Position numbers and translations under genes: made by a program | Notes under the pieces: model-generated | The model's database searches: none | What the model was told of the DNA's origin: nothing | The model's input: only the letters and a program-made list of their open reading frames with translations | Part shown: piece after piece, positions 10,341 through 22,223 of the stretch | Position numbering within the stretch: position 1 is the first letter of the stretch | Layout: each line of letters begins with the position of its first letter | Assembly: GCA_001466705.2 (NCBI GenBank) | Contig: LATX02000078.1 | Coordinates: 806,001 to 870,000 of the forward strand | Origin: Moniliophthora roreri | Lineage: Eukaryota > Basidiomycota > Agaricomycetes > Agaricales > Marasmiaceae | DNA length: 64,000 bases | Direction: 5' to 3'

Positions 10341-12500
10341 ATGCAAACTCTCACCGCTTCCTTTACCTGCCAGCTTGAACAACAGCTAAATTCAATCAAG
10401 AATGTCCTACAGATTCAAACCGTGCCCCAAGACCATCTATTTCACCTTCCACACAAAATCATTCTTCGGATCGTGGCTGAGGTCGATATAACGGGCGTCT
10501 CTCGTTGCTTACAGGTATTCTTTCTAGGACTTCTGTATGTTTTCAGTTTTGACATGCGGTAAGGTGTGCATCAGGCTCAGGGAAATTATAAAATCCACTC
10601 GATTACATGAATACAAGGCCCGGCTGGCCCTAGCAAACCTGGAGGATGGATTTGTCGACTCGTCGTACAATATGGAGGCACGACTTGTCCGGCTCGAAGC
10701 TCACCAAGAGGCTTGGAAAGGTTTTTGCTGGAGGAGGTAATCGACCACTATCACAACGGATCCTCAACATCGCACGAAACTGGGCTTTCATGCAACGGAA
10801 TCAGGCACGTGTTTACGCGATTATCCTCTTCGGCCCGAGGCATTGAGATGAAGCAATGGACTCTAGATTGTATCGAGAACGACACCTTCACCCTATTCTC
10901 CCGCTCAGGATCTACTTGTTTGCCTAGATTCAGGCCACAACATAGAGCAGTGCGTTGCTACAGTCCCATATTGCAACCACTGGGTGAGACTCACTAGTTT
11001 TGCTCACAGAAGCAAGCCCCCCATCCTCGTCAGGCTCTTCTCTCTTTCGGATGGAAAATCGCACCCGCCTGCTTCGTTTCCGAGCATTCATGTTGCGAAT
11101 CTGCCAGCACCCCTTGATCGTTGGAAATTTATCATCCAAATTTGTGGCCATACGCTTGCCATCATGGCGGACCCCAAAGAAAAACATGCTTCGGGTTTGG
11201 AGCCACAGCTTTCTATCGTAAACTGGAAGACAGGAAGGATTCTGAAGGTTAGATTGCACTCGGTTGACTTTGCACTAATTTCTGAAGTATAGTATTTCAA
11301 GTTACGAGTCCGAGTTTTGTCTTTTTCTGCCAATTTTTCCTTGTACGAAAAGTATAAGTGGGTGGGTAGGAGAACCGTGGCCTGATAGATGTCGATAGAT
11401 TATTTTGTTTGGCTCGTTTCGTCATTCGGCTTCGTTATCGGTTAACCCAAAAGTTTCCGCAAAACTGCAACACCAGGAAACGGACTCGTACTTGCCATCA
11501 GATCCTGATGGTCCACTGCGGCAAGTTCAGCACAACAGGTAGCGCCAAGCTCATCACCGGACGTTAACTCTTGGTACGTCATTTATTCATACTACCTAGC
11601 CAACCCTAATGGGCCGGGACTTTCTAGAAGCCAAACCGACGCGCTGCGCATCGATGATTCTGGGAGTTGCTGATGGCAACTGCTTGGAACGCGAGGCCAC
11701 TCTACCATTCCGCGCCTCCGTTCCGAACGTCCTCCAACAACAACCTAGTTATGATGCTTATAGTAGTAATACCAAAGAAAACGGAAGGAACCAGAGAAAA
11801 TGGAGGAAACAGCCGAAGACAGAAGAATCTGAATGTTTTGCCTTGTTCGTCCCCCGTTCGGTTTTACTGCTCCACGCAAAGAAAATGGCTCTTTTGCCCA
11901 GGGCTACAAATTAACATGTTAGCGGCACAATTCCGTGGGAGTCATGGGGCCCCTCCAGCACCAAATGCTTGCAATGGGTAGACGATGGGAGTGTTTGTGG
12001 CATGCAAGTGCTGGCAAATAAGTCAGATGCCAACCTGTTCACAGCAGACTACCTGAAGGCCTAAGCGTCAATACCGTATTATTCGACTTCAACCCGTTTC
12101 CGATGCGATACGGTTTCCCGGAGGATCCCATTATTCAGTTGTCGCACACAACAGTGGTGCGCTCGATACTGTTTCCTTCGCCTATCGTCACAAGCTTGTC
12201 ATGCAGGATTATTGACGGAGAATTCTCAGAGGGAACAGAGCTCTATCTATGGAACGAAGATACTCTAGTGATCGGAGCGGTGAGCAAGGACTTGTTTTGC
12301 AAAAAGGCAATGAAACTTACTTGACTTCTACATCATAGGGAAATGAAGATATGTTCTTTCTGATGTCGCTTCAAAATATTTGTCGAGCAAATTGGTATGA
12401 AGCCACACTGAAATTTAGAACTCCGTTATGTTCATGTTCATAAAGAATGTACACTTTACTAGTACCTTGAGACCCGCCCTCTGTCCATGGCCCTCAACCT
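10341..12500 (+). pseudogene. Decayed F-box protein gene
   Basis: Paralog of the intact minus-strand F-box gene at 37.1-38.9 kb, recognisable along most of its length: F-box start (VPQDHLFHLPHKIILRIVAE), the LHEYKARLALANLEDG block, GIEMKQWTLDCIENDTF, CGHTLAIMA, IVNWKTGR, CFALFVPRS and FPMRYGF. It is broken in several places. After EAWKGFCWRR a stop occurs at 10737-10739, next to an internal deletion. A stop TAA at 11912-11914 sits where the intact copy reads Glu. A stop at 12062-12064 follows, and the stretch around 11330-11600 no longer aligns. Intron positions match the intact gene. Expression of a fragment cannot be excluded. Confidence 0.8.
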
Positions 12501-12817
12501 CTCGGATCCTGAATTACTTCGTGCTTCACGACGACATACGTCTCAGTCAAGAGCGTAGCATAATATTACTACAGCAGGCGCAATTCAACGTAAGAGATAC
12601 AATTACAAAAGCATCGCAGGATATCACCGTCAGACGGTAAACGTAGAACATCACATAGTGACGAGAAATACGATAGAGTATGCTGAGACACAAAGTGGCA
12701 GAAGCAGCATGGAAATCGAGAGACAAAAGAAATCGAGACAAAAAGTTCACAAACTCGTCAGCCAAAGTCGCTATCATAGTAATCTCCCAAAGTGTGGCGG
12801 TCACTTCCCAGGGCTAG

Positions 12818-14754
12818 TCAACGAGGGCATCGAAGCTGCTGCAGACAATCGGCCAATCTTTGGGGGACACTGAAGTGGCTTGACCTCGACGCAGAAGATG
12901 AAGATGACGACGACGAGCGGCTCCGCCCAATGCCCATCCCTATGTCCAGTGACATCCTCTCGTCCATCACCGGGAATCCATCCGGCATCGAAATGTAGCC
13001 ACTGAACTGGTCGTACATGACAGATGGATTGTTGGCGACGAAGTGGGGAATCGAGAGGTCCTCGAACGGCGACCTGCGACGTTCACCCAGACCGCTCCCA
13101 CAGCACGACCCTCTTTCGCCGGAGATGGCGAAGGTCAGGTTGATCGGAGAGGTCAGGTTAGCTTGGCACCTATCGCAACTGCAACCTGATCCAGCATTAC
13201 ACTCGCACAACTCTTGAGGGCACATACATCTGTCACTGCGGTGCCCATTCTCGGTAGGAGGATCGCTACTCGCATTCACGGATGCTGAGGATGAGGACAA
13301 CCCCAACTGTCGAGAATCGTGGGCGTGGCCAGCGATATCGAATGGTGATGGTAGAGCAGATGTCTCGGCAGAACCAGGTTCGAAGAAGCTGACTTGCTTC
13401 GCCCACTCGTCGATGGTTGTATCCCGTGGCCAACTGGCGTCACGAGAAACATCGTTGGGTATTGATAAGGCCGTGTTGGGAGGCAAAACGTCCGAGAAGG
13501 GCAAGGTCGCTGCCAACGCGGCACAGTTGATACAGCCGCTGCATGCTCCATTTGTAGTACAGGTACCAGCAGGATTAGAGGTTGTAGTGGAAGTCATGCA
13601 CCCTTGGCAGCTACATCCATTAGTGCAACTACAGAGGGACCTGAGGAAATCCCCGGCCGACTGAATTGCATTCCATGTGGTCATATCACCTGAACTCAAA
13701 GAGAACTGCCCATCAATTCGGCCAGCATTATCCTCCGATGTCCTCTCATCGGGTGATGGTGGGGGTGTAGTAGATAAGGCACTTGAGTTGAGATGATTGA
13801 TGGCGGCGCCAGAGCCGACGGCCGGGGTTTCACTAACGTAGCTCTGATGGGTGTAGTCGTATGCACGGCCGTAGGGGCTGAAAAAGGAACTATCGTGAAT
13901 GTGGTGGCGTCCAGCTCCGTGAGCTTGGTGGCCGCCTGATGATGGCTCGTGGACGGGTCCTTCATAGCCAAACCTTCTAGCACTGGGTTTGGGAAGAACA
14001 GGCCGGAGCTCTGCGATGCGGGTAAGAGTGGCGTGAGAGGTAGGAGTGAGGTGAGTGGGTAGACTGTCTGGGGGAGTGATGGCACCAGAACGGGGACCAT
14101 CGGAGGGCTCCTTTTTCCGCCGCCTAGGAGCACTTTTCCGTGGAACCCAACAATGGCACTCGCCACCTTGGTAACATGTACATCCGCTTCCTAAAATAGA
14201 GTGAGATTTGGTCATCGGCACTGAGGACGACAACAGACCATGATCAGAGTCGGATGATGTTCCCTCTGATAAGAGTTGCAGTGCAACCGACGCCTCCAAT
14301 GCCTCAGGTAAGCCATTGGGAAACGCGGCGCTCTCCAACGTCTTATTCGAATCTAAACAAACAGAAAAACGGGAGCAAAAAGGCCTTATGGCTAAGCCAA
14401 CCGTAGATGACCAAAAATTAGTGGAGACACACACCTTTCGAGGACGTCCCTTCGGCTTTGGCACATACACATTTAACGTGAACTTGTTTGGTCTTGCGCA
14501 ATTCTCGACAGTGTTCGCATTGTGTGACTGGTCTCCCTTTCTTTTTAATCTCGAATAGAGGCCTATCGGTGTGTTTGCACGAGCTTGACCGATGACCCTT
14601 GATGCATGTTTCACTGAAGAACTATTAAGTCATGCGGAAGCTTGCGATAGACCACAATTGAGCTTACCATGCGTATTTCTTGCTGCTGATTAGAACCTAG
14701 GCCAGCTCATGTCAGTCATGAGATCTCAACAGCACTGCCGCTGCCACTCACCAT
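12818..14754 (-). CDS. Copper-fist transcription factor (Mac1/Cuf1/Ace1 type)
   Basis: A copper-sensing, DNA-binding regulator. Exons 14754-14752, 14696-14668, 14613-14435 and 14352-12818 splice to 581 aa. The N terminus is a textbook copper fist: MVLISSKKYACETCIKGHR, then SSSCKHTDRPLF, the minor-groove KKGRP string, CEHC and VKCVC. Downstream are Cys clusters typical of copper-responsive activators: GCTCYQGGECHC, CSCTNGCSCQGC, CINC and CECNAGSGCSCDRC, the last fitting the C-x-C-x4-C-x-C-x2-C pattern of Mac1-like repeats. The C terminus carries a polyserine run. The first intron starts directly after the ATG, so the start codon stands alone in its exon; retention would end the frame after about a dozen codons. 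Whether it activates under copper loss or excess cannot be read from sequence. Confidence 0.92.
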
Positions 14755-15226
14755 GTTGTTTAGAATATTGTTTTGTGATAAATTTGTCGAGTTAAAGGAC
14801 GAGTGACGCTGGGCGAGCACGCCCGCCAGCGACGAAAGCCGCTCTTGTTATAAAACAAGCACCAAGGCGAGCAAGGTGGTGGCGTGTATCAGCATCTGGT
14901 GGTCTGAAAGGAAAAGGGAAATGTTTACATCCGTTGACATCGCTGTCTTTTTATCATGGCGCGCGGACCGGTTTCTCACGGCACAGCCGTAAAAACAGCA
15001 GCCAGGCTCGTGGATCCGCTATCGATATCGAAGTTGCTGTTCACTAGCCTTATGGGCTTTCTAGAGGTGTTCTGCCAGGTTCTACTAGGTTCTACCCTAG
15101 CTTTATCGCGGTCAGTGAACCATAATCCGAGGGCCTATATAGTTTGAACACTTGATTTGGAATTTGAATATACAAATGATTTACAGCAAAACTGTAAGTA
15201 TGTGCACCAAAAAAACCTTTTTTTTT
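14755..15226. other. Intergenic region upstream of the copper regulator
   Basis: Contains the 5' leader/promoter of the copper-fist gene, with a GC-rich imperfect inverted repeat at 14807-14831. No gene seen. Confidence 0.5.
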
Positions 15227-16257
15227 TCACTGCTGGGTAAACGACTGATACTCTGTTTCCCGAAAAACTGTTCCACCAAACGCACACAACAACCTGTCCC
15301 TCTTATATTTGATTTCATACATGTTGTCCGCAGGCAACTGGAAGACATTCATGCCCGCTATGGGAATGAACGGTGTGTCTGGAGTAAGTGGACCATAGAC
15401 ACCTATGGGTGGGTTGAAATCTTGAACAATTTTACCGTCCTTCATAATTTTGACAAAGTAGCGTCTACCGGAGCCTAGAAGATCTGAATGGCCTGGCACA
15501 TCCAATGTCCTAACGTAGACGTCGTAACCTTCGCAGTGTTCGTGGCGGTCTTCGGGACTAGGTTTTAACTGAGAGAGTAATTATGATGAGAGAGGTGCAG
15601 CCAGTGGTCTTGACAGTACTGACCAGTTGTTCGCTGGCCTCGGCATATTGCCGCCACTGATCACGAGCACCTTCATAACTTTCTTTGAGCTCGGAATGTG
15701 ATGTTGATGCATTATAAGGAGCCTGCGTTAATGGCGGGTCTGTTTCCGAACACCTTTCTGAGAGCGAGTGTGTCCAGCCTCTGGTAGGGCAAAGATTCTG
15801 CAGATACTCACCAGGGAAGTAATCTGGCCATTCAGCTTCAATGCTCGGCGATACCCACCGAGGAGGCCCCTCAACACCTAGTAAATCAACCTCAAGACCA
15901 TCCCGGCTAGGGTTAAAACAAAACTTACATGGCAGAGACTGCAAGGGAGGCACCGCGTCAGTCCGTCGGCTCGATGACGAGGAACCTGCCATTTGGTTTG
16001 CAAGTATGCACAGAATCGTGATTGTCGTGAGTTATGAAGCAACGATATTGGGGGTCAGGGGTGCCGGTCTTAGTCCACCTAGGAGCCCTAGTCGCGATCG
16101 CTCTCGGCGAGGAAGGACAGAGCGAGTGCAGAAGCTCCGTTGAAACTTGAGAGTCATAGCCATCAAACGGTTCCCGAAACACATCAACTTTGAAATTCCA
16201 GAGGGCCTGGGGGTTTAGGTCCAGTGAAAAGTCAGTCTGGATCAGGTCGAACGACAT
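15227..16257 (-). CDS. Conserved-looking hypothetical protein
   Basis: I do not recognise a family. Five exons (16257-15986, 15938-15929, 15869-15812, 15757-15624, 15568-15227) give 271 aa with all junctions in phase. The protein starts MSFDLIQTDFSLDL and includes LCPSSPRAIATRAPRW, PPRWVSPSIEAEWP and a C-terminal part with GSGRRYFVKIMKDGK and IKYKRDRLLCAFGG. There is no signal peptide or membrane helix. One exon is only 10 nt; it is needed to keep the frame but is the weakest part of the model. A longer start at 16296 would add a poly-Phe stretch coded by a poly-A/T run and is less likely. Confidence 0.6.
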
Positions 16258-16297
16258 CGGGCCAAAAAAAAAAAACTCCGACTCCTTTTCATCCAAT

Positions 16298-18001
16298 TTG
16301 ACGCCTCGATGTCGCTCGATTTCACAACTCCCAGTAGCAACAAATTTTCACAAGTCCGACACTCTCAAGACAATTAGCAACGTCATAAAAACTCGTTGGC
16401 TTCTTACCCGGCCCCCACACCCCTTTCTTCCTTACCACCACCAAGCAGCGTAATCTCCTCGGTTTCTCGCACAATGCTTCGCGAAGTAGGACTATATGGC
16501 CTTTAGGTGAGTCATGTAGGTGACATGTATCAGTACACATTCTTACTCCTATACAGGCACGCCGGTGGTCTTGAAGCTCGAGAAGTTAAATTCCCGTCCC
16601 CGTTGCTACCTAGGATGCTCCATTCGCATATCATTCTCCTCAAAGAGCGGAATCAGGACCTGGAAAGCTAGGGAGTACTCAAAGGTTCGTCCAAATTCTC
16701 ATTGTCTCACACCTCTTACAGTCTTACCCACGAATCCTTCAGGATACGGATTGCCAATATTCTCGAGCTACGGACACTATGGTCGGGGAGGGGGGGTCGC
16801 GGCTGGTAGAGGGAGACGTATACTATTGGCATATTATAGCATATGTATCCTTGGCACATCGATTCCTGTTGACTCGCATAGATAAAATAGAAAGGATTTT
16901 ATTCTCATATCTGACAACATCGACTGCCATCGAGCGATATCAAATAGGTACCCTAATGGAAAAGAATTGTCAGACCAGAGCCTGTCTCATCCAATGTCAC
17001 ACCGATTTCGCTCGATGGCACCCGTTACTTATAGCAAATTTTCGGACGACAGCGAGCGCGGGGTAACCGATGTCGTTCGACTTTTCACTGGGGACTCTAG
17101 GGGCCGATATATCATTTGATGCCAATTTGTCTGATTTCGGCCCAATTTGCGTAACTTGCGGCCGTCCGGTAACCATAGTTATCTGCCAGCGCCATCATCA
17201 ACGTCGTCCCACAACAATCTCGCACTCCAATTGGCAATTGCTCTGCAGGCCTCGAGGACTTGGATAAATGGATGGTTCACTGACTGGATTTTGGATGAAT
17301 CAGCTGGTGGATGGTTCGCTACGTGGCAGGTTTAGAGCAGGTCTCAATTGCTGTCAACTTTGAGACTATCCCGACATCCTGAAATTATGCCTCAAGTTTC
17401 GCTATGGATACCTCTATCCCCAATGCAACAGTTCAACAAGTCGTATTGCTAATGGGAATTCTATTCACCAACCCAGTTTTCATATGAACTTAGATGGATG
17501 TATGGCAGACGTCTGGGAACCCCTACTCCTCACTATCATTTGGATGTACGTAGATAGCCTTCAATCATGATTGTACTTCTATGGGATACCATTAGATAAA
17601 GCATCCAAGTTCAAGATCTTTGAATTCCGGGTACCACCGAGCACAGTAGAACTCGACCAATCCGCTAAGCACAAACTGCCCTGCAAGGGCGGGACGTGAC
17701 AAAATGGATTTCCATTTGATTTCCATAAACTAGTCGGTTTACCGAATAACGATTAAGGGGAAGTATATCCCACAGAGGCTCTATAATAAGTGGATAACCT
17801 TCTTTCAAAGCGGAAATCCCTGAGAGTCAAGCCAAACGTTTTCCTCGAGAACATTTCGTAGCTGCACAGGTACTACGGGTAAAAGAATGCAACTGAGAGT
17901 GAGAGGTTCACAGAAACGAGGGACACAAACAATAACGAAATAGTCTAGTCCAAATTGTGGACAGTGGCTGTCAACCAGGGCATGTATGGAAAATATGATT
18001 T
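16298..18001. other. 1.7-kb region with no supported gene
   Basis: Short open frames only, none with recognisable motifs. Two blocks, about 16286-16350 and 16985-17045, look like degenerate direct copies (both hold CATCCAAT, TCGCTCGAT and CAAATTTTC in the same order). A 14-base string ending in GTCGTTCGAC, next to the start of the hypothetical gene on the minus strand, recurs on the plus strand near 17070. Confidence 0.4.
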
Positions 18002-20123
18002 CTAGAATGGCTGAACTCGAGAGGTTCGTAAAGGGTCCGGACCAGGAAGCCACACTGGTGTTGGCATTACGAGTTCTGGCATACCTCCAGGCTGACCATC
18101 TGCAGCAACTGTGCCCATATTATGGGCGCTATGGGGGTCCGAATCGACGAGATACTTCGATATCAAGGCCGAATACATGGCCAAATCTACTTCAGAAGCA
18201 GAGGGAGAATAGGTGTCCGTTACGGAGGGAGTGAGGGAGCGGACTGCTCCCACGTCTGATAGAATCGGCATTTGACTTTCTGCAAAGGTCGTCCTGTCTG
18301 AACCCAGTGCCTTTGGAGTTGAGGCGGGCGACCGATTGTAACCATCATGAATCGTAAAATCACCGGAAATCCATGACCGAAGGCAACCCTCCCTCTTCGC
18401 TTCGATGTGCTTGCTCGGTTCTCTGGTGATGAAATAATTGTGCATGGAATCTCGAGATCGCACAGTCGCTAAACTAGGCGTCGCAGGAGTATGCTTAAAC
18501 TGGACCGTTCTATCGCCCAACAACGGGGGAGAGTGCTCTACCTCGGTAGCGTTCTCATCGGATGAATGAATTGGCCTAGGCCTACACGTCAAGCTTTCAT
18601 CGCATGTACCAGAAGGTTCAACAGGGAAGCAAAGCAACAGGGCCTCCTGGCGTCGTTTTTCTTCCGAAGCGGGAGGAAAGAATGTCACATGGTACGGTAA
18701 GGAGTTTGGAGATGCCCGGGAAGTCGAAAACAATACAGATCTTCGTGCACTGAGAGGCCTTGGAAATCCTATGGAAGCCTTCAAGCTTTCAGCAGAGAGC
18801 TTCCGCCGTCCCAAAGGAAGAGCCGATCCCGTATGCGACGGGTCATCCAAATCCGGTCCTGGAGATCCACAAGCAAATACGACAAATGCAGGAAGATTGG
18901 TAAACAAGAGAGCCGTTGCGACCTGGGATAGGGGCCGTTAGATGAGGTGATGGTACCGGTGAGAATCACTGCAAAATACCTGAACACAGGCTGTAAGTCG
19001 CCCCAGACTTTCATTACTCTGAATGAGGAGGATGCCACGCGAGATGCTCCCGGCTAAAAAAAAGAAGCCCACGACAGCAATCGAAACGAGGATGCCCTGT
19101 TGTATAACTGATGTACTAGCAGGGAGCTTTGCAGAAAACACCGCAGGTGATATGATTAGAAAAAGAGCGGAGGAGAACTCGACTAGAATATCGAAATTAT
19201 GAGAATTGAAACTGCTACGAACGGGCATTACTTACAGGACAGGGCGGTCTTCGAGGTTACATGATCTGAAGAAAAAAGTCATTCGTTAAGAGAAGCCGAA
19301 GAGGATGTCAATAAAAATTGACCTTTGCACTGATGATTGACTTTCTGCCACTCAGTCGAAGGTTCGCACATTTTGACAGTCAGGACAAGGATAGCGGTCC
19401 ACATCATCGCGAACACTGAGCCAGCAGCGTATGGGAGACGTCTGAGGTTGCAGGGGAGGACTCTAATCAAGGAGCACAGAATGGCCAAGCGCGATAACCT
19501 TGGAGTAGTTTAGAAACTGTGGCGGGAATTTCTAAAACTACTCACCAGATCACGGAAAGAAACATAACGTTGACGATCCATGATGTCCTCATTCTACTTG
19601 CTTCTGACTGGGCCAAAGGTTCGACACCTGGAACAAATAGAATTAGACTGGTTCAGTGTGATGCTCATGTACAAACTCACCTTCAGCCATATTCATCCAG
19701 AAACATACGAGACCAACAAGAGAGCACACAAGGGCAAATGATGCGATGGCATCGTCAACCCAAAATCGATGCCTTTTGAATCGGAGGCCAGCCCTCGCAC
19801 AAGTTGTTAATTGCGCTACTCCAAAGAGTACGGTTATTATAACTGAAAGGTACAGTCAAGTCTGAAAAACGGCAATGAAAAGCAGGAGCTCACTTCTTAG
19901 GTTCATTACGGAGATCATCATAAGGGAGAAGGATAAAGATACATATACCAGATAAGGCGCAGTTGGAGAGAGGACCAGCAAAAGGAAGAGAAGTGAGGAA
20001 ACGGTCTAAAATGTAAATAATCAGTTGAAAGACACGAAGCGCATTTTATTGAAAAAGCTTGATTCATCCACCAGACAACATTTGAAATGATTTCAGGATG
20101 ACAAGACGCGGTTGCACGGCCAT
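18002..20123 (-). CDS. Seven-TM fungal rhodopsin-like integral membrane protein
   Basis: Multi-pass plasma-membrane-type protein with a long cytosolic tail. Recognisable pieces in order: TVSSLLFLLLVLSPTAPYLV helix, LMMISVMNLR, RFKRHRFWVDDAIASFALVC, WLSRLAILCSLIRVLP, GSVFAMMWTAILVLTVKMCE, FSSALFLIISPAVFSA, QGILVSIAVVGFFFLAGS and LLFTNLPAFVVFAC. The RFWxDDA, LSRL and NLPAFVV positions resemble the fungal 7-TM rhodopsin-like (PTH11-related) superfamily. After the last helix about 280 residues are hydrophilic and Ser/Pro-rich, with no domain I know. Introns are short and in phase, except that exon 1 is uncertain: ATG at 20123 joined after two codons works, but another start is possible. Ligand or partner unknown. 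Confidence 0.75.
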
Positions 20124-20291
20124 GGGCGTTTCAGTTCAAGTTGCAAAGTGACCCAAACGTGCAAGAATTCCAATATTTGCCGTTGGCAACTCACATGCTC
20201 AAGGCGCCAATTGATGTCACTGATTGCCTCAGACCCGAGTTCTTAAATCTCAAAGCACCACAGCACCGTCTCTTTCGCCTTGACCACAATC

Positions 20292-21353
20292 ATGTCTCTA
20301 CGATATCTGACGGCAAAAATTGCTCAGCAAGTTACTAGGATCCCTTACAAGTGCGGAAACACAATCTCACAACACGATCACGTCTAGATCGACGAGGAAC
20401 TAATGAGTTCAGCGGGAGCATTTAGTATTGACCAAGTATGTCCTAGTTATTCGTTTCAAACGGAATCCGTTAAAGTCGTTCCTGAAAGCTCATGGAACTT
20501 GCCGGACTTTCATGTGCACAAACCCTTGCTCGATGCTACGACAAAGGGAGGCATCCACGAGTACTTGTATGTTGTGGACCAGGCAACCAAGGTTCGTCTC
20601 ACAAATGTCGAAATTTGAGTGGTAGTCGACCAGGTTACTGCAGGTGGTGATGGTCTCGTTGCTGCTCGTCATTTAGGTGAGAGAAACAGGAAACAACATA
20701 ATATCTTGGTCATGGCTAAAGCGACACGTTACTCAGCAATGTTTGGCTATAAACCCGTAATTTACATGCCCAAGGTAACTCCCGTCTGTCATTTAATGGG
20801 GAAAGTATCCCAACTTACGCGCGCAAATAGCCAGGCTCCAAGGATATCTATCGGCGCCTCAAAAAGCAATGTGATAACATGCACATTCCCACCATTCCGC
20901 CCTCTAGCACCTCCACATCCGAACTAGAGAATGCTCTCAAAACAACGGACGTAATACTCGATGCTATCTTTGGGTTCTCATTTAAACCTCCCATTCGAGC
21001 ACCCTTCGATAATGTGCTACCTCTACTCACAGCTTCCAAGTTACCGATAGTGTCTGTTGACATACCCTCTGGGTGGGACGTCGAAAAGGGGAACGATATG
21101 GGAGTTGGTTTGAATCCCGATATATTGCTGAGCTTGACGGCCCCGAAGAAGGGCGCAGAGGCCTTCAAAGGGCGGCATTTCCTTGGAGGAAGATTCGTTC
21201 CCAAGTGAGTCCACTGCTTCCTCTAATCACAACGTACTGAATTACGCTGTGTGCAGGTCATTGGAGGAAAAATTTGAACTGAATCTCCCCCCATACCCCG
21301 GTACTGATCAAATCGTAGAGTTACCGAAATCTGCCGAGCAGGAGAAATTGTAA
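20292..21353 (+). CDS. NNR1: NAD(P)H-hydrate epimerase (YjeF_N family)
   Basis: Metabolite-repair enzyme that interconverts R and S forms of hydrated NAD(P)H so that the dehydratase can restore them. Seven exons give 243 aa; introns 20331-20387, 20436-20488, 20592-20643, 20677-20736, 20775-20830 and 21205-21256. Signatures: IDEELMSSAGAFSIDQ, LMELAGLSCAQ, the glycine-rich CCGPGNQGGDGLVAARHL nucleotide loop, FGYKPVIYMPK, DVILDAIFGFSFK with the conserved Asp, VSVDIPSGWDVEKG and FKGRHFLGGRFVP, ending LPPYPGTDQIVELP. Length is normal for the family. No clear N-terminal mitochondrial presequence is visible. It stands alone, divergent from the 7-TM gene with only about 170 bases between the two start codons. 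Confidence 0.93.
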
Positions 21354-22223
21354 CGAAAAGAAAGAACTGTCAATGTAATAACAGCCGAGATGCACCCCGT
21401 TTACGCTTGCCAGAATAAGTTTGAATCCGAAATACTTTCAAGGAATGCTCAACAAACGGGCGTCTTGTCCAAGTTACTATACTTTCTCGTGCAGTTCGTA
21501 CATTTCTGGTGAATTATTTGGAGTTACCTAAGTTACCTCCAGCACTAATTATCGCTGTCCTCGCAGCCTTACGCCACAGCAGGATCAGGATCACGAACCT
21601 CTATCAATATGTATTCGTCGACCTTTCGACTGCCTGATACTGGTTATAGAGCGCTTACTCCAGAGATGTCATCGGTTGAAGGTGTCAGGAGTCGCAGTGC
21701 ATTGGCTTGCAACATCCAATTTTCCTACGACAGATCATGATGTGCTCCGGCGTTCCACCAGCATGGTGGACAAGTACAAAAGGCGCAATTTGAGTTACCA
21801 TGTTTGAAAAGAGGGCAGAAAGTTCAGCGTCGATGATGAATAACTCGCGAGTTTGTCCTGCCGTGAGTGCTGTTTATCGTGACTACATTCAAGTGGTGAC
21901 TTGTCATACATGATAAAAAAGACTTTGGATGAAAAGTGATCGGAGGTGGTTAAAGGCATGCCATTACTGCTCGTCGACGACTATATACGCGTCGATACAA
22001 ATTCTATGTACTATCGTAGAATCGTTGAACTAATCACAACCAAAGGTATCCGAGGTAAGTAAGGTTTTCGTAAAAGAGGATGAGGTCGGATGGTTGAGTG
22101 TGCGCCGTCGTGTAGAGGCATGCACCACATATGGGCGCTGTCCGTAAGGAGAGAAACGATAGCCAAGTCGTTTAACTATACCAATAGTTTTGCCTCCACG
22201 AGACCTATAATCGCAAGAACATG
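21354..22223. other. Intergenic region
   Basis: 3' flanks of two convergent genes. No open frame with supporting motifs or splice signals. Confidence 0.5.

Noticed and set aside
17070..17267. Plus-strand frame starting MSFDFSLGTLGADISFD
   Set aside because: Resembles the start of the hypothetical protein on the other strand only through a short repeated string; no continuation.
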